Below, piece by piece: positions 35,477 to 50,400 of a DNA stretch of 64,000 nt (the stretch's first letter is position 1; each line of letters opens with the position of its first letter). The position numbers were made by a program, and so were the translations under genes. This DNA comes from Kuschelorhynchus macadamiae. Lineage: Eukaryota > Arthropoda > Insecta > Coleoptera > Curculionidae. The DNA is taken from contig JAUTXW010003396.1 in assembly GCA_030620095.1 (NCBI GenBank), forward strand, positions 518,199 through 582,198. The letters are read 5' to 3'. The notes beneath the pieces are model-generated. The model was not told where the DNA came from and searched no databases. It worked only from the letters and a program-made list of their open reading frames with translations.

Positions 35477-38400
35477 CCTGTATTTCTCGTTAGCCCCGAG
35501 TTTCTGGTAAAGTGATTTTACCGATTCTTATTATCAAATTTTGTCTTATAATTATTAAAAAAATTTACTTATTTTACACACGCTTTAAAATTGGAACAAG
35601 TATTCTATAATTATTTATTAATTGCCTACAAAATTACGAATGTACTAAAAAAGTAAGTAAAAAAATGGTGTCAAATCTAATAAAAAAAATTTTAAATTAA
35701 AGTTCATTGGCTAATATCCAGGAGCCAGTGGCAACAAAAGCTCTGAGAATCGGTATAAAGAATGTACAGAAACTTGTGCATGGAAAAAAAACATAATTTA
35801 CTTCCGAAGAAGATTAAGAAGTGTACACGAAAAAAATCCAAAGGCAAAAGACTTAAGTTACAATGCAAAAATGGATATTCATAATGCAATTTATGATTTA
35901 TACACGTCAAAGACTAATATAATCCTTCAGAAACTTTTTAATATTATAGACTAAAAAATATCATCATCACTTAAAAAGTCCTCATCTTCTGAGTCGTGCT
36001 CAAATGGCGCAATGATCATTGGTGCTATTTCGACATCTAGAACTCGTTCTCGATTCTACCAATACCATATTAATTTCTCCGTACGTTCCACAGATTTCTT
36101 CCAGTACTCCGGCGTAATATAATTTAATGAATCTTGCCAAACAATTTGCACTTCATCTGATGTAAGACCATCTTTCACGTGTTTTTCGTAATATGATTTT
36201 GCCCCAGCCCATATTAAGTCTATTGTTAAACTGGCAATGGTATGGCGACAGTCGTAAAACCTCATGTCGATTTTCCCATAATATTTCATCTACGGCATAT
36301 ATTGTTGGTTTTTTAATAGATTTTGCCACTAAAAGAAGTTCTAGTTTCAGCATATTGGGTAAAGGATTTTGTTTTTGTTTTATTAGCCAATCATAAATAT
36401 CACTTTTCTTCCAGGATGAAGTAGGTTGTTTATTTAAGATTCTTGAATGATAAAATGCATTGTCCAGAATGATTAAAGATGGACCATATAAATTTGGAAT
36501 CAGTTGTTTCTTTAACCACTTTTCAAACAGTTCACAGTTCATATTATCATGGTAGTCCATACTTCTGGATGTTGAAGAAAACAGTAAACTTGCACCTGGG
36601 AGAAATCCTGTTGAAGAACTGCATGCAAAATGATGAACCGTTTTCCCGTCCCACATCCCTTTTTTTCTGGACATTTTTTACAGACTCGTCCTGCCAAGAT
36701 TTCGAACCACTTCCATTAGAAAATATCCAAGTCTCGTCTAAAAATACCACGTTTCTAAATTTTGAATTAACATTTTCCGTGTATTTCTTTAAAAACTGGA
36801 TACGCTGATTTGCTATATGCGGCAACTCGCATAAAAATCTTCGATTACAGTCCTTTTTATATCGAAAACCGAACATTTTTATTAATTTTGACAACGATTT
36901 TAGTCCAATTTCCAATATGCCTCGATTTTCTAAAGCTTCTTTTAAAACTCGAAGGGTTATATTAGTTTTTGATGTGTATAAATCGTAAATTGCATTACGA
37001 ACATCCATTTTTACATTGTCACTTAAGTTTTCTGTCTTTGGCTTTTTTCGTGTACATTTCTTAACCTTCTTCGGTAGTAAATTATGCTTTTTTTCATGCA
37101 CAATTTTCTACACAGTCCTTATACCGATTACCAGAGCTTTTGCTACCTTCTCCTGGATATTGGCCGGTAAATTTTCATTTTCGTAATATTTTATTAGATT
37201 TAATACCATTTTTTTCGCTTGTGGATGCAAAAAACCCGAAAATTGTTTTCTATTACTCATTTTGTCACTGACTTGTCAATCTCACTTTGAAGTGACATAG
37301 TTCAAGAATTTTTGCAACTGCTGGTATTTATATGTTTATCCTCTTTTTCCATATGAAAATATCATATGTCGATCTAATTCATCTTCCGGATTTTATGCGG
37401 AGGATATGATTACACGTAATAAAAGAAAAACAAACTTAAAAAGTTTGTCGTTGATAAATCGTATGACCCGCACGATAACACTGCTTTCGACTATAGCAAA
37501 CCAATAATTAACAATAAATTATTAAAACTAATTACATACATACCAAAATCCTAAACATCGAAACACGAGATACACAGTAAACGACACTCAAAAGAAAGAC
37601 TAAAGACTATAATAATGTCTATGATGTCAGTCGTTTTACGGCACTTCTAAAAGTAATAAATGAGACATGGATTGGCAGATTATTATTAAAACTACGTTGC
37701 ATTCGATTAATTGGACATTTTCTGGATAAAATAATTAATTAGAACCAACTAGTAAATAAGCGCAGTCAATATATCCGTTAAGTAATTTAAACAAGAAAAA
37801 CATGTCGGCCTACAACCTCCTATTCTGAAGTGAAGACATACCTAAAATACTAAGAACACAGTCGTAATTAATATGATCATCAACTTGGGGTGTCCCCAGC
37901 TTAAAACCGTATATTCGTAAAAATTTATTTTGAACATTTTCTATTTGACTGATATGAACATCATAAAAAGGAGGCCACACCGGACTTGCATACTCCAAAA
38001 TCGATCATATGCACAATACGATACTTTCAAAATATAACAAGAGATATCATCCTGAACCCTTTTAAGTGCAGTTTCGCTTATGCTGTAATCAAATTGAATT
38101 GGATTATGGGAATTTGAGAAGGTAATGCATTAACATTTACTAGTATTTAAGCTTAAACCGTTTAAAATTGACCAGCGAACAAACACGTCCACCTCTGACT
38201 GCAAACATTGTCAATCCAGAGAAGTAGAAATGTCTTTAAAAACTTTAAGATCATCAGCATACATAAGAAAAGAACTGTATGGTAAGAAGACACTTATGTC
38301 GTTAACAAACAAAATGAATAATGTGGGCCCACAATGGGAATGAATATGAGTACGAAGTTGCACTAAAAATTGCTTGGAAGGTTTCAAGTGGCAGTCAGCT

Positions 38401-41400
38401 TAATTAAAGAGAACATAATTCTACCACAGTCTAAAATTCAAAATATTCCAGCAAAACATTCATTGTTAATGCCAAAATTATTACCAAACTTAATAATAAT
38501 AATAATGTAAATACGTAGCCGATTCACGCATCGGACAAGTGGCCCTTCTGAAACGTACACTACAGAAGGCTAAACATTCCAAATGGTACGCATTCGCAAA
38601 TAACGTCATAATAGTATCAAGTCAAATAACCCCGGGACAAACAGGTAAATAAAAAAAAAGGATATACGATGATAAAACCTTTTCAGGTCGAAAAGTAACA
38701 TAATACATAAATGTAAGAAAATTACACAGAATCGACGTGAACAAGGACAAACAGAAAAGATCACAAAACCAATACGCTTAACTGCCTTTTTAGCTGCAAA
38801 GTGCTGATTAAAAATGTCATACTCCGGGAAGTGACGATTGTAGTTGCATACTAGCCGGCCAACAAATGTGGTAAGCCCATAATTTGTACTGTGGTATCTT
38901 TCTAAAAATAATCGAGATCGCCTCGTTCTCCTAATAGGAACCAAATATTAGACCGACTTCAGCAATATTTTGCAGTCATTCCCTTCATTGACCAATTTGT
39001 GTAAAAAAATAAGAAGTGCCTTCTTTCTTCGAAACTCTAGGGTTTGCAAGCCACAAAGAAGAGCTCTTGTATTATATGTCAGACCTTGATATGGAAAATT
39101 AAATCTATACAGGGTGTTTCTTAATTGAGTGTCAATATTTAAGGAGGTGATTTTTGGGTCCATTTTAAGAAGAAAACTTCATATAAACATATGCCCTAAA
39201 CGGTGTAAATTTTGAGATACAGGGTGTTAAACTTTCAATAATTTCATAATTTTTTGATAATATCTCGAATACCACTCTAGATATTGTAATGAAATTTGGT
39301 ATAGAGGTACTATGCATCTAGTGGAATTTTTTGATGTAGAACATTTTTTTTTATTTCTACCAGTGGCGTCCGTACGGAATCCGACCTGATTTTTTAAAAT
39401 AAAAATTATTTTTAAAATTCCCATTCATTTTTGAGCAAGTTTGATCTCTTGGTAATTTTGAGTTGAACGCACGGTTTTCGTTTTAAAAAATAAAAACCGT
39501 TTCTCTGCAGAGTTTTAACAATATCGCTAATATGACAACACCAATCGCCATGGCATGCAAGGAATTTTTTTTGCACTGAAATTCAAGAAATCAAATTTGC
39601 TTATGAATAACTAATACCCAAAGATTTCAAAATTATTATTTGAGCTTATAATTTTTTAACACGAAACTATAAAATACTATTAGTTCCTCAATAAAGAAAG
39701 ATTACTAATAATAGTTATTATTGTAGTAGGCTTTGGCTGTCAGAATTAATACTTCTCTTGTAACTTAATTTGACAGTTCAGCTTTCAGATTCAGTCGGGT
39801 TTAATTAATTTTGTGTTCTGATATATCTGAGAAAAGAAATGGTTGAGTTTACCAATGAAGAGTTGGCAGACATGCATTACATGTATGGTTTGGCTGATGG
39901 CAGTTCACCGGAAGCAAGAGCGCTTTCCTGGTAGAGTCATACCAGATAGACGAATATTTGCAAATGTGCATAGAAGGTTGACTGAAACAGGTACATTCAA
40001 GCCAAATAATGAATTAAAAGGGGGCTGTAAGAACTCCAGAAATTGAAGAGGCAGTATTAAATTCCATAGATGAAAATCCTGAACTGAGTACTAGGAAAAT
40101 TGGAATTAACCTAAATATTTCGCACATCCTAGTTTGGAGAATTCTACATGATTTTTTTTATACCCATATCACATTCAACGAGTGCAAGCCTTACTTCCCC
40201 GAGATCTTCCTTTCCGAGTTAATTTTTATGAATGGTTTTTGGAAAAAATTGCGCGTGATCCCTTATTTGATCGGCGAAATAATGTTCACAGATGAAGCCA
40301 TTGTAGAACATCATCATCAAGAGCAATTCTCTGTAAATGTTTGGACTGGCATTATCGAAAATCACCTAATTGGACCTTTTTTCCTCCCAGAAAAACTAAA
40401 TGGCCATAATTATCGCCCGTTTCTTGAGAACGATTTGCCGATATTGTTAGAAGATATTCCAATTCTGATTAGAAACAGAATGAGGTTAATGCACGATGGC
40501 GCGCCCGCTCACTTTAGTATTGAAGCCAGAGAATATTTGAACCGCACATTTAACAACAGATGGGTAGGTCGTGGCGGATCCCAACCATTGCCCCCTAGGT
40601 CCCCAGACCTAAATAGTTTGGATGTTTTTCTATGGGGACATCTTAAATCTTTAGTTTACCGCACCCCAGTAAACACTGTAGAGGAGCTGAAGGATCGTAT
40701 AAGAGATTCTTGCGATATTATCAGAAACACCGAGGGTATCCTTCAAAGAGTTTGCGACAACATGAGGAAAAGGGCTGAAGCGTGTATTCTCCAATGTGGT
40801 GGGCATTTTCAACAACTTACCTAATTTTTTTCTTCTATTTTGTTTCACAAAGTGTGCTCTCAATTTGTTAAAACCTAATTATTTTTATTGAAAGTATTAA
40901 TTATGTACCTAGTTGTATTAGTATAGTTTTGTAAATAACTTGTTATTGTTGAAGAATGTCACATTATTTTAATAAAATTTATAAAAAGTATTTATGAAGG
41001 AACAGACTTCTGAAAAACATTGACATGGTGGTCCTAGATTGGTGGCTGCAGCCTACATACTATTATCTACAAATATCTCTCACTAAGATAAAGCGATTTC
41101 TGATTTTAATAATAATGGACATAGTAATTACTTTCACGCCACTGATTTTTCTAAAATAAAGCATTTTTATTGATTCATTTGTTTGTTTTTGAAAACTTTT
41201 AGTATTTATTTTCGACAAGATTTGATTTCTCGAGTTTAATACAACAATATTCGTCTGGATGCATGGTGATATCCGTCTTATGACCAGGATTGTTTGGACC
41301 ATGTAGAGAAACGGTTTTTATTTTTTAAAACGAAAACCGTGCGTCCAACACAAAATTACCGAGGGATCAAACTTGCTCAAAAATGAATGGGAATTTAAAA

Positions 41401-44400
41401 AATAATTTTTATTTAAAAAAAAACAGTGGCGTACCATCAATGTCTGCGAAAATATGCAGGTCGGATTCCGTACGGACGCCACTGGTGGAAATTAAAAAAA
41501 TGTTCTACATCAAAAAATTCCACTAGATGCATAGTACCTCTATACCAAATTTCATTACAATATCTAGAGTGGTATTCAAAATATTATCGAAAAGTTATGA
41601 AATTATTGAAAGTTTAACACTCTGTATCCCAAAATTTACACCGTTTAAGACATATGTTTATACGAAGTTTTCTTCTTCAAAAATCACCTCCTTAAATATT
41701 GACACTCAATTAAGAAACACCCTGTATAAGTGGTGTTTTGCAAATCTATTTTGTACTTTTTCGATTCTGTCAATGTGACACTGATATGAAGGACTCCATA
41801 TTGCAGAACAGTATTCCAAAACGCTCCTAACCAATGAGTTATAAAGACACCCAATTGCTTTGGTATCAGTCACATGCTTTGTATGGCGTTTTATAAATTC
41901 CAGCAATCTAAAACCCTTAAGTACAATGCTATCAATATGCAGATTAAAAGTTAAATTTTCATCAAAAATAACACCCAGATCGGTGAAAGAAGTAACAACT
42001 TCAAGATGTACATCATCTATGAGGTAAATGAAGTGCATGGGATTAATACGTTTATGGAAATGAAGCACTTTACATATAGAAATGTTAAGATGCAGATAAT
42101 TAGTGTGGCACCATTTGACGAGTCTTTCAATGTCAGACTGCAGTGGATTAGAGGTAATGGTAATGAAAATATCAATCTAAATCAGTAGATAATAATGTTA
42201 TCATTGACTAAGCTGAAAATTTAAAAATGGTTTGCTTACCTTTGGTATGCATTCAAAATTGGAGCAAGTGAACTCGTTTGACTCGCAGTCCTTTTTCCCG
42301 CAATCTCGTTCGTCAGTACCATCAGGGCAATCCATTTTACCATCACATCTAAAATAAATTGGGATCATTTCACCAATAATGTTATTTATAGAAAGACACA
42401 TAATATCATAATAAAACGTGACAAAGGGATTAATTCCCCCCTAAGCTCGAAGAAAAATGTGCACTTAGACTCTCAATTTGATAACTTTGAATTATGTATC
42501 CCGATTGATTTCAAATTTAAAAATCCAATATGTCGGAACAAATTGGCGGCCTAGTAAAAGGTTAAACAATTTATTACTAAATAACTGATTATCTAATTTA
42601 CCTCAAATTTTGGTATGAATATAAGATAACAAAACAAAACGGCGACCTAATAAAATATTTAAAAAATCAACATCATAAAACTACTTACTAGATTGATGTC
42701 AAATTTTGTGGAAGCATTAAGTGTGATATAGAGATAAACTGATAAAGTTGTGGTATGAATTTAAGATGGTAGAACAAAATCACGGCGAACTAAAATGTAC
42801 AAAAAAATCAACAAAAACAAAAATGCGATATAAGGATAAACGGGAAAAAATGAAATTTTGAAAAATCAGTACCAAAAACTGTTTTTACAATTTATTTTAA
42901 AGCCCAAAAATCAAGTGTGACGCATAGGTAGAAACTTGTAAAAATTGGTACGAATCCAATATGGCGAAACAAAATGGCGGCCAAAAATGTTTAAAAAGAC
43001 AGTATATACCGGGTGACAATGAAACAACTACCCTGGGCTCCATTTGACAACGGCTAGAGATGAAAATGTGGAATTTGGTGTGTTGATAGGGTTCAATGTT
43101 ATACCACAAAAACAATTGAATATCGTTTCCGGTTTCCCCAGAAATGACCGCGACATCGTTATTTTAAATAGGACGCCCTGTATATTTTATGTTTTTTGAA
43201 CCCTCTTAACAATTCTAAACAACTTTTGTATAACATAACCTATGTCTAAAATGTATAGTTTTCCAAATAAAGCCACTTAAAAATTTAGGTAGGTAGGAGT
43301 AGGCCAGGATAAAAACAATCACGGTCATTTACTCGTTATTCAAGCCTTCATCCAACAAAATGTCAAAAAAAAAAAGAAAATGTTCCGAGTTTTAAAAAAA
43401 TGTGCTTTTCGCAAATTGATTTTTCAAGTTTTGATCAGACCCTGTACAGGGTGTCCGGATTTGGTTACAAAAGCAGGATATCTCGCTTATTTTTAAAGAT
43501 AGAACCTTGCGGTTTTCACGAACCTGAGCTAATTTCTTGTGACACTCATGAAGCTGTAAATAAAATTTTCATAGCCTTCTTCGTTTATGAGATACAGGGC
43601 GAAATAGAAAATTTTGCATTTTGGGACCCCCCTGGTATCTCAGTTATCCTTTAACTTAACGCAAAGGGAAAAATTGCTGCTTATGCAGTTTTTTACGCTG
43701 GATCCAGTGACGTAGTCATATTTTTCATTTGAGTTGTTATTTTTTAGATATGACCCAAAGTTGTGTTTTTTTAAATGGGACACCCTGTATATTTGTCCAG
43801 AAATTGATTTGTCCTTTTAAAAGCTTCTCAAAAATATATAATAGTATGGGTCTATTTTAATAAACATCAACAAAAATCCTAATTTTTTTAATTATCATCC
43901 CAAATTTTGCAGTAGGCCAAGCAAAACAATGCTGCCTTTTATTTAAAGTCGTTAACAATATCTGCATCCTAACAATAAATCAAAATAAATATGTAATTAA
44001 ATCTATTTAGCAAAATATGTATTGATAATTTCGCACCAAAAAGTACCACCTACCTCGATTCATGTAACACAAGAACAAAACAGTAATAAATTATTATGTA
44101 ACAAGCTTTTCAGCAAAAATCAACTGTCGTATAAGAACTACAGTAACCAAGGAAATCAAAAGAACTGTTCAAACTGATTTCCATTTAGTTCTATGCATGC
44201 TTCGCACAATTTTCGTATTCGTTTTAGGGAATTAAGCAAAATAACGGGATGATTTTGTAAATAGCGAAAATTTTCTCTTATTGCATTTCCTAAATCTTGG
44301 ACATTATCATAGTGGTCTTTGTAAATTCTATTTTCCAGATATCCCCGTAGAAAGAAATCTAAAATCGACAAATCTGGGGACCTAGGGGGCCATCTTATAG

Positions 44401-47400
44401 GTCCATTTGCTCCGATCCATTGATTGGTAAAATTATTGTCCAGAAATAATCTCGTCATTCCAGAATTGTGTGCAGGAGCACCGTCCTGTTGAAAATAAAT
44501 TTCGTTAATTTGCCCTAGAGGAACATCGTCAAGTAATTCAGGTATAGCTGCCTCTAAAATTTCTATATAGCCATTGGCTGTTAGATTTTCCTCAAATATA
44601 TAAAATTTTATATGTGTTCCTAATATGAAGCAGGACACATTTAGACCAAACCTGCCCTGCTGTTTTCTGGGAAATATTTGGTGTTGATTTTCCTGGGACC
44701 AGAATCTACTATTGTGCCTATTGAGTATACCAGAATTACTGAAATGTGCTTCGTCTGACCATATAACCTTCCTTTCAAAATCTCTAATCATATCGCATCT
44801 TTCTCGAAACCAATTGCAGAAGACTACCCGATGCTCTGCATCCCCTGGCTGTAAGTGCTGCACGAGCCTAAATTTGTATGGGTGGTATTTGTGCTTTTTT
44901 AGAATTTCTTGAACAACAGTTTTTGGAATCTCTATGCTCTTTTCACTGGCCCTACAAGAGTCTGTAGGGTAAGGTTCTGCATTAGCCAAAACCGTAATTT
45001 CCTCAGCCTCCCGATTTTCTTTATTATATGTTTTCGTATGAGGTTTGATAAATAATCCGTGATTAAGTAATTTTTTTTTTATCCGATAAAAAGTGGATAT
45101 ATTAGGTTGCCTCCTTTCTGGATATCTAAATAAAAATTAAGCAATAGTATTTCAACATACCTAAAAATTAAATATTTGCCTGTTAAAATACATCTCAGAA
45201 GCTCCTTCAACATTTTCATTACTTAATATAAAACAAGCTAACATATCGTACTTTTCATAATGTTCGAAAGTTTGGTTTTCTTCCATAATAATACAATATA
45301 TTTTTACACAATAAATAAATACAAAAAACTAGCTCTATATTTTATATACGCGTACAAAATTGGGAAATGTCATTTGCTTCCAAGAAAACAAAAGAAAACG
45401 GCATCGTTTTGCATGGCCTACTGCAAAATTTGGGATGATAATTATAAAAATTAGGATTTTTCTTGATGTTTATTAAAATAGACCCATACTATTATATATT
45501 TGTGAGAAGCTTTTAAAAGGACAAATCAATTTCTGGACAAATATACAGGGTGTCCCATTTAAAAAAACACAACTTTGGGTCATATCTAAAAAATAACAAC
45601 TCAAATGAAAAATATGACTACGCCACTGGATCCAGCGTAAAAAACTGCATAAGCAGCAATTTTTCCCTTTGCGTTAAGTTAAAGGATAACCGAGATACGA
45701 GGGGAGTCCCAAAATGCAAAATTTTCTATTTCGCCCTGTATCTCATAAACGAAGAAGGCTATGAAAATTTTGTTTACGGCTTCATGAGTTTCACAAAAAA
45801 TTAGCTCAGGTTCGTGAAAACCGCAAGGTTCTATCTTTAAAAATAAGCGAGATACCCTGCTTTTGCAACCAAATCCGGACACCCTGTACTATAAACTGAA
45901 ACAAAACCTTCACTACCCAATCCTAGGTTTTTATCCTTTATCCGCATATGACAAATTCAACTTTCTTAGACCGCTGCAAACTTGAAAATTTGATATCCTA
46001 TTTTCATGTTGTCAATGCGAAAATCAATATTACTAGCACTTATTTAATTGTACCACCGCCAAAGTTGGCCACGGATTGAAAATAATCTACTGTTCAAAGG
46101 AATCTTCTTTAAATCCATTTAAATTTTAAAAAAGAAACCAATATGATAAGGTGAAAACAAATGAACTTTATTATACCTAGAGATGAGTAATATTAACTAA
46201 TAATAAAATAAATAGAAAAAAGTACTTAGTCATAACTAAGATTTTCAAAAACACGACCTTCTTGTTCAATACAGGTCTAACAATTTAGACTAATATTATT
46301 AATAGCACTAATAATTCGATTTCTTAATATTTCCAAATTTCCAGGTTGAGTTAAATAGACTTTTCCTTTGATGTGACCCCAGAAGAAAAAATCTAGAGGT
46401 GTCAAATCAGGCGAACGTGCTGGCCACCTTACAAGTCGCTTCGCTATCCATTGGTCCCCAAACCTGTCATTTAAATAATTTACACAAATTCGAGCATTAT
46501 GGGCGCACCATCTTAGTGAAAGTAGATGTTGGGAATTTTTGCAAGAGGTAAATTGTCCAAAAAATCGGTAAATGTTGTTTCTGGAAAGTTCAAATAATAT
46601 TAGGCCCACAATTCTCGATCCTAAAACACCTAGCCACACATTAACACCTATGTTTCTTCAAAATGTTTCTTGCGCTTTCTCTGTTAAATCCAACTTCACT
46701 TTCAATTTAACGAGTAGAAATACTAGGATCAGCATTCGCACAAGCCAGAACATTTATTACAGCTTCTTCCCTAATAATGAACTTTCCTTCATTTTCATTT
46801 TGGAAACTGTTTTCAAATGTTGTACTAGCCACGGAAAATAGGCATAGCAGGGTTGGTTTCTGTCGGGGTATCGCTCGGCGTAGATTGTTTGAGTCTGCAT
46901 TTCATTTTGCAAGCACTCGCCTTAAACGAGAAGCATATCTATTTGTTCCGCCCTTGTAGAACTTTTAGTCTACACCAGGGGTGCTCAAACGGTCGATCGC
47001 GAGTGCTTTTTGAGCAGATCTCCAGAAAAAATTTTTTAATAAGTAGGTACTTAACTAAACTACAAATATTTATTACGTAATAAAATAACACTCTGCTAGC
47101 GTCAAAAGGCGGCTTTATCAAAGGAACGCGCGGTACTTGTCAAAGAAAAGCCGCGCTTTTTATTCTTGCCCCATTTCTAGAAATTTCGGGCGGCGCGTTT
47201 GACGGGAACATTCGAGACTTTCGTTCACGCCGATATAAATGTTGCGCCTGCAGGAATTGCAGTCATTCTGAATTGCAACTTGAAGGCAATACTACGTCAA
47301 TACAAAGTTTATTATTAAATAGTACAAAATGAGTGCAGCGAAGAAATCTAAAACGTATCATTTTAATAACGATTGGGAGGAAGAATTTTTGTTTTGTATG

Positions 47401-50400
47401 GTAAAGGATAAGTGCATTTGTCTTATTTGTCGTGCGTCAGTTGCAATACCTAAGCGTGGTAACTTAGAGAGGCATCATAAAACGGTTGATAAAAACTATG
47501 AAAAGGATTTTCCGCCACAGAGTGAATTAAGAAAACGAAAAGTACGTGATTTGATATCTTGTTTAAAAAAAGAACAAACCATGTTCACAAGACCAACCAA
47601 ACAATCAAAAGCTGCTACGATCGGAGATTTTAAAAATAAAACAGAAATCATGTCTGCTATTAGAGAACTTCAGTTATCTCGCCCGACTGTCACAAGGCGT
47701 ATTGAAGTCATGAGTCAGGATATGGCAGATAAACTAAAAAATGATATCATGGAACGTACATACTTTTCTTTACAGTTCGACGAATCCACCGATATGATAG
47801 ACACTGCCCAGTTGTGTATTTTTATTCGGATGGTATTCAATGACATGTTGGCTAAGGAAGAATTTTTGACAATCATTACTCTGAAGGGGAAGACCCATGG
47901 CGAAGATATATATGACGTTTACTTCAATTTTGTAAAAAACTACAAGCTACCAATATATAAATTAGTGTGAATTACAACCGATGGAGCACCAGCAATGACT
48001 GGAAACAAAAATGGTTTTATGGCATTGTGTCGAGCTAACGAAGATTTTCCCTTCATTTTTTTCAATCCATTGCATTATACATCAACAAGTTTTGTGTTCA
48101 AAAGTTTTAAACACGGAGGAAATTATGGGCATTGCAACAAAAATTGTGAATTCCATCCGTGCATGTGCCTTGCAACGACGGCTCTTTAAGTTGCAGTTGG
48201 AAGATAGGGAGTCCGCTGAACACACCGATTTAGCTCTTCACACGGGCGTAAGGTGGTTGAGTCGCGGCAAATTCCTAGAAAGGTTTCAAGAATGATTGCC
48301 TGAAATAACAGCTTTTCTAGACGAAAGAGGTGATGACATTCAGATGTTGTAAAACGAAAAATGGCTGACTGATTTGGCATTTTTGACTGACATCACAATG
48401 CACTTAAACACCATTAACTTGGAGCTTCAAGGTAAAGGAAAAACTGTTATTGAGATGATTAGCGCAGTAAACGCATTCAAAAGTAAATTGCAACTTATGA
48501 TAGATCAACTGAAAAGAAAGGATCTGAAACATTTTCCGTCTTTGAAAGCAAGGATTCCTCAGTTGAATTATGATACGTATGAGACTGAATTATCAAATAT
48601 TTTGGGACAATTAGAAATGCGTTTTTATGATTGTAGTAAATTGGCAAATGTAGCATCATTTATGAGTTATCCTTTTTCACGTAAAAACATTGAGGAATTA
48701 GCTACTGAAATAGCAAGTCAGTTTAATATGAACTCATGTTCTGTTGAAAATGAGTTGGTGCAGATTATATCAGATATACATCTCAAAGCTACAGCATCTG
48801 ATACAAATTTCTGGTGTTTTATATCTGAAGATAAATATCCGAATCTAAGGCAAATCGCCCTTCAACTGACAGCAATGTTTGGGTCAACTTACTTGTGCGA
48901 GTCTGCATTTTCTGAAATGAAGATAATTAAGTCAAAATATCGCAATCGACTAACTGACGATCATATGCTTGCGATTAGCATTCAGTGGTTACGTACCATC
49001 TTATGATAAGTAAGCTGAGGTCATGCAGTGCCACGCTTCAACATCCAAAGTCACTCCTTAGTTAAGTCTAACACCATATGTAACTCTTTTGTTTTGTAAC
49101 AACCAATAAACTCGCAATTTTGAATAACTATGAGTTTTTTCATTGATATTGTAGAGAAGAACCTAACTAAACCTAACCCAAACCCCAAACTAAAATAATG
49201 TATATTGTGCGGAAAGCTAATATCTATATATGCTAAGGTACACCCTACCTAGGTAGGTAGGGTGTATGTATGGTGTATGTACGACAACCCTGCATCACAC
49301 ATACTTGCAGCCTCTCAGAGTCGATCGTAAGTAGTCTAAAAATATTGAGGTAGATCGCCAGCAGTTCAAGTTTGAGCACCCCTGGTCTACACCAATAGGG
49401 ACACGAAATACAGCACAAGAATTTACAAAAAGTGCAACAATCTGCAAAGCCCACAAGTGATAAAAGTTACTTGTCAAAATTCAATTGTTTTTACAAAACC
49501 ATAGCAACCGCTGTCAAGGCTAATATAATTATTTTAATTTTAGTAAAACTTTGTTTATAGGTAGTTCTCACACTACGTTAAGTTATCATTAACTTAACAT
49601 AACTTTCATAAACTGCAAAATTGAAAATTAGATACCCTATTTTTATGATGTTAATATTTATCCAAAGCGAAAAACAGTCAGTTGACCCGTTATGGTACAG
49701 GGTTTGATCAAAACTTGAAAAATCGATTTGCGAAAAACACATTTTTTTTTAAACTCGCAACATTTTCTTTTTTGACATTTCGTTGGATGAAGGCCCGAAT
49801 AAAGAGTAAATAACGGTGATTGTTTTTATCCTGGCCTACTCCGTTTTTCCATAAAATACAATTAAGTGAGAATTATGGCACATATTTAAGCGGCATTATT
49901 TGGAAAACTATACATTTAAACATAGGTTATGTTATACAAAAGTTGTTTAGAATTGTTAAGAGGGTTCAAAAAACATAAAATATACAGGGTGTTCCATTTA
50001 AAATAACGAAGTCGCGGTCATTTCCGGGGAAACCGGAAACGATATTCAATTGTTTTTATGTTACAAATGTTCACAATATTCAAGCCTATCAACACACCAA
50101 ATTCCATATGTTTATCTCTAGCGGTTTTCCAATGGCGCCCTGAGTAGTAGTTTCGTTGTCACTCTGTATATGTATCACTAAATGACTATGTACTGAACTG
50201 GGTCACATTTCACTATTCCTAATAAAAGGAAATATTTATAACGAGAGAACTTCGGGGTAAAGCAAATTTATCGACTTTTGTAGTTATTTTAAACATACCT
50301 CAGCACACTAGGAAGGCAGTCGGCTTTAGGCTTACAAACTATTTGTGTTTCTGGATTGCATTGGACGCAATCAATTTCATCAGATCCATCTCGACAATCC

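Larger units (their letters stand above)
43009..50166 (-). mobile_element. Mariner-like element E, expanded by two nested transposons
   Basis: Inverted arms 43009-43446 and 49692-50166 share GGGTGACAATGAAAC-type ends, an internal ACGCCCTGTATATTTTATG block and ATGTGCTTTTCGCAAATTG. TA sites flank. Nested inside are mariner D copy 1 (43447-45886), inserted at a TA in or at the inner edge of the left arm, and hAT-5 (46976-49384). A remnant transposase lies at 46270-46845. The arms are more diverged than those of D, so E is older. Confidence 0.8.

Noticed and set aside
49196..49270. CCTAACTAAACCTAACCC and GGTAGGTAGGGTGT near the hAT-5 end as telomeric repeats
   Set aside because: Not tandem copies of one unit; ordinary degenerate sequence in the element's 3' region.
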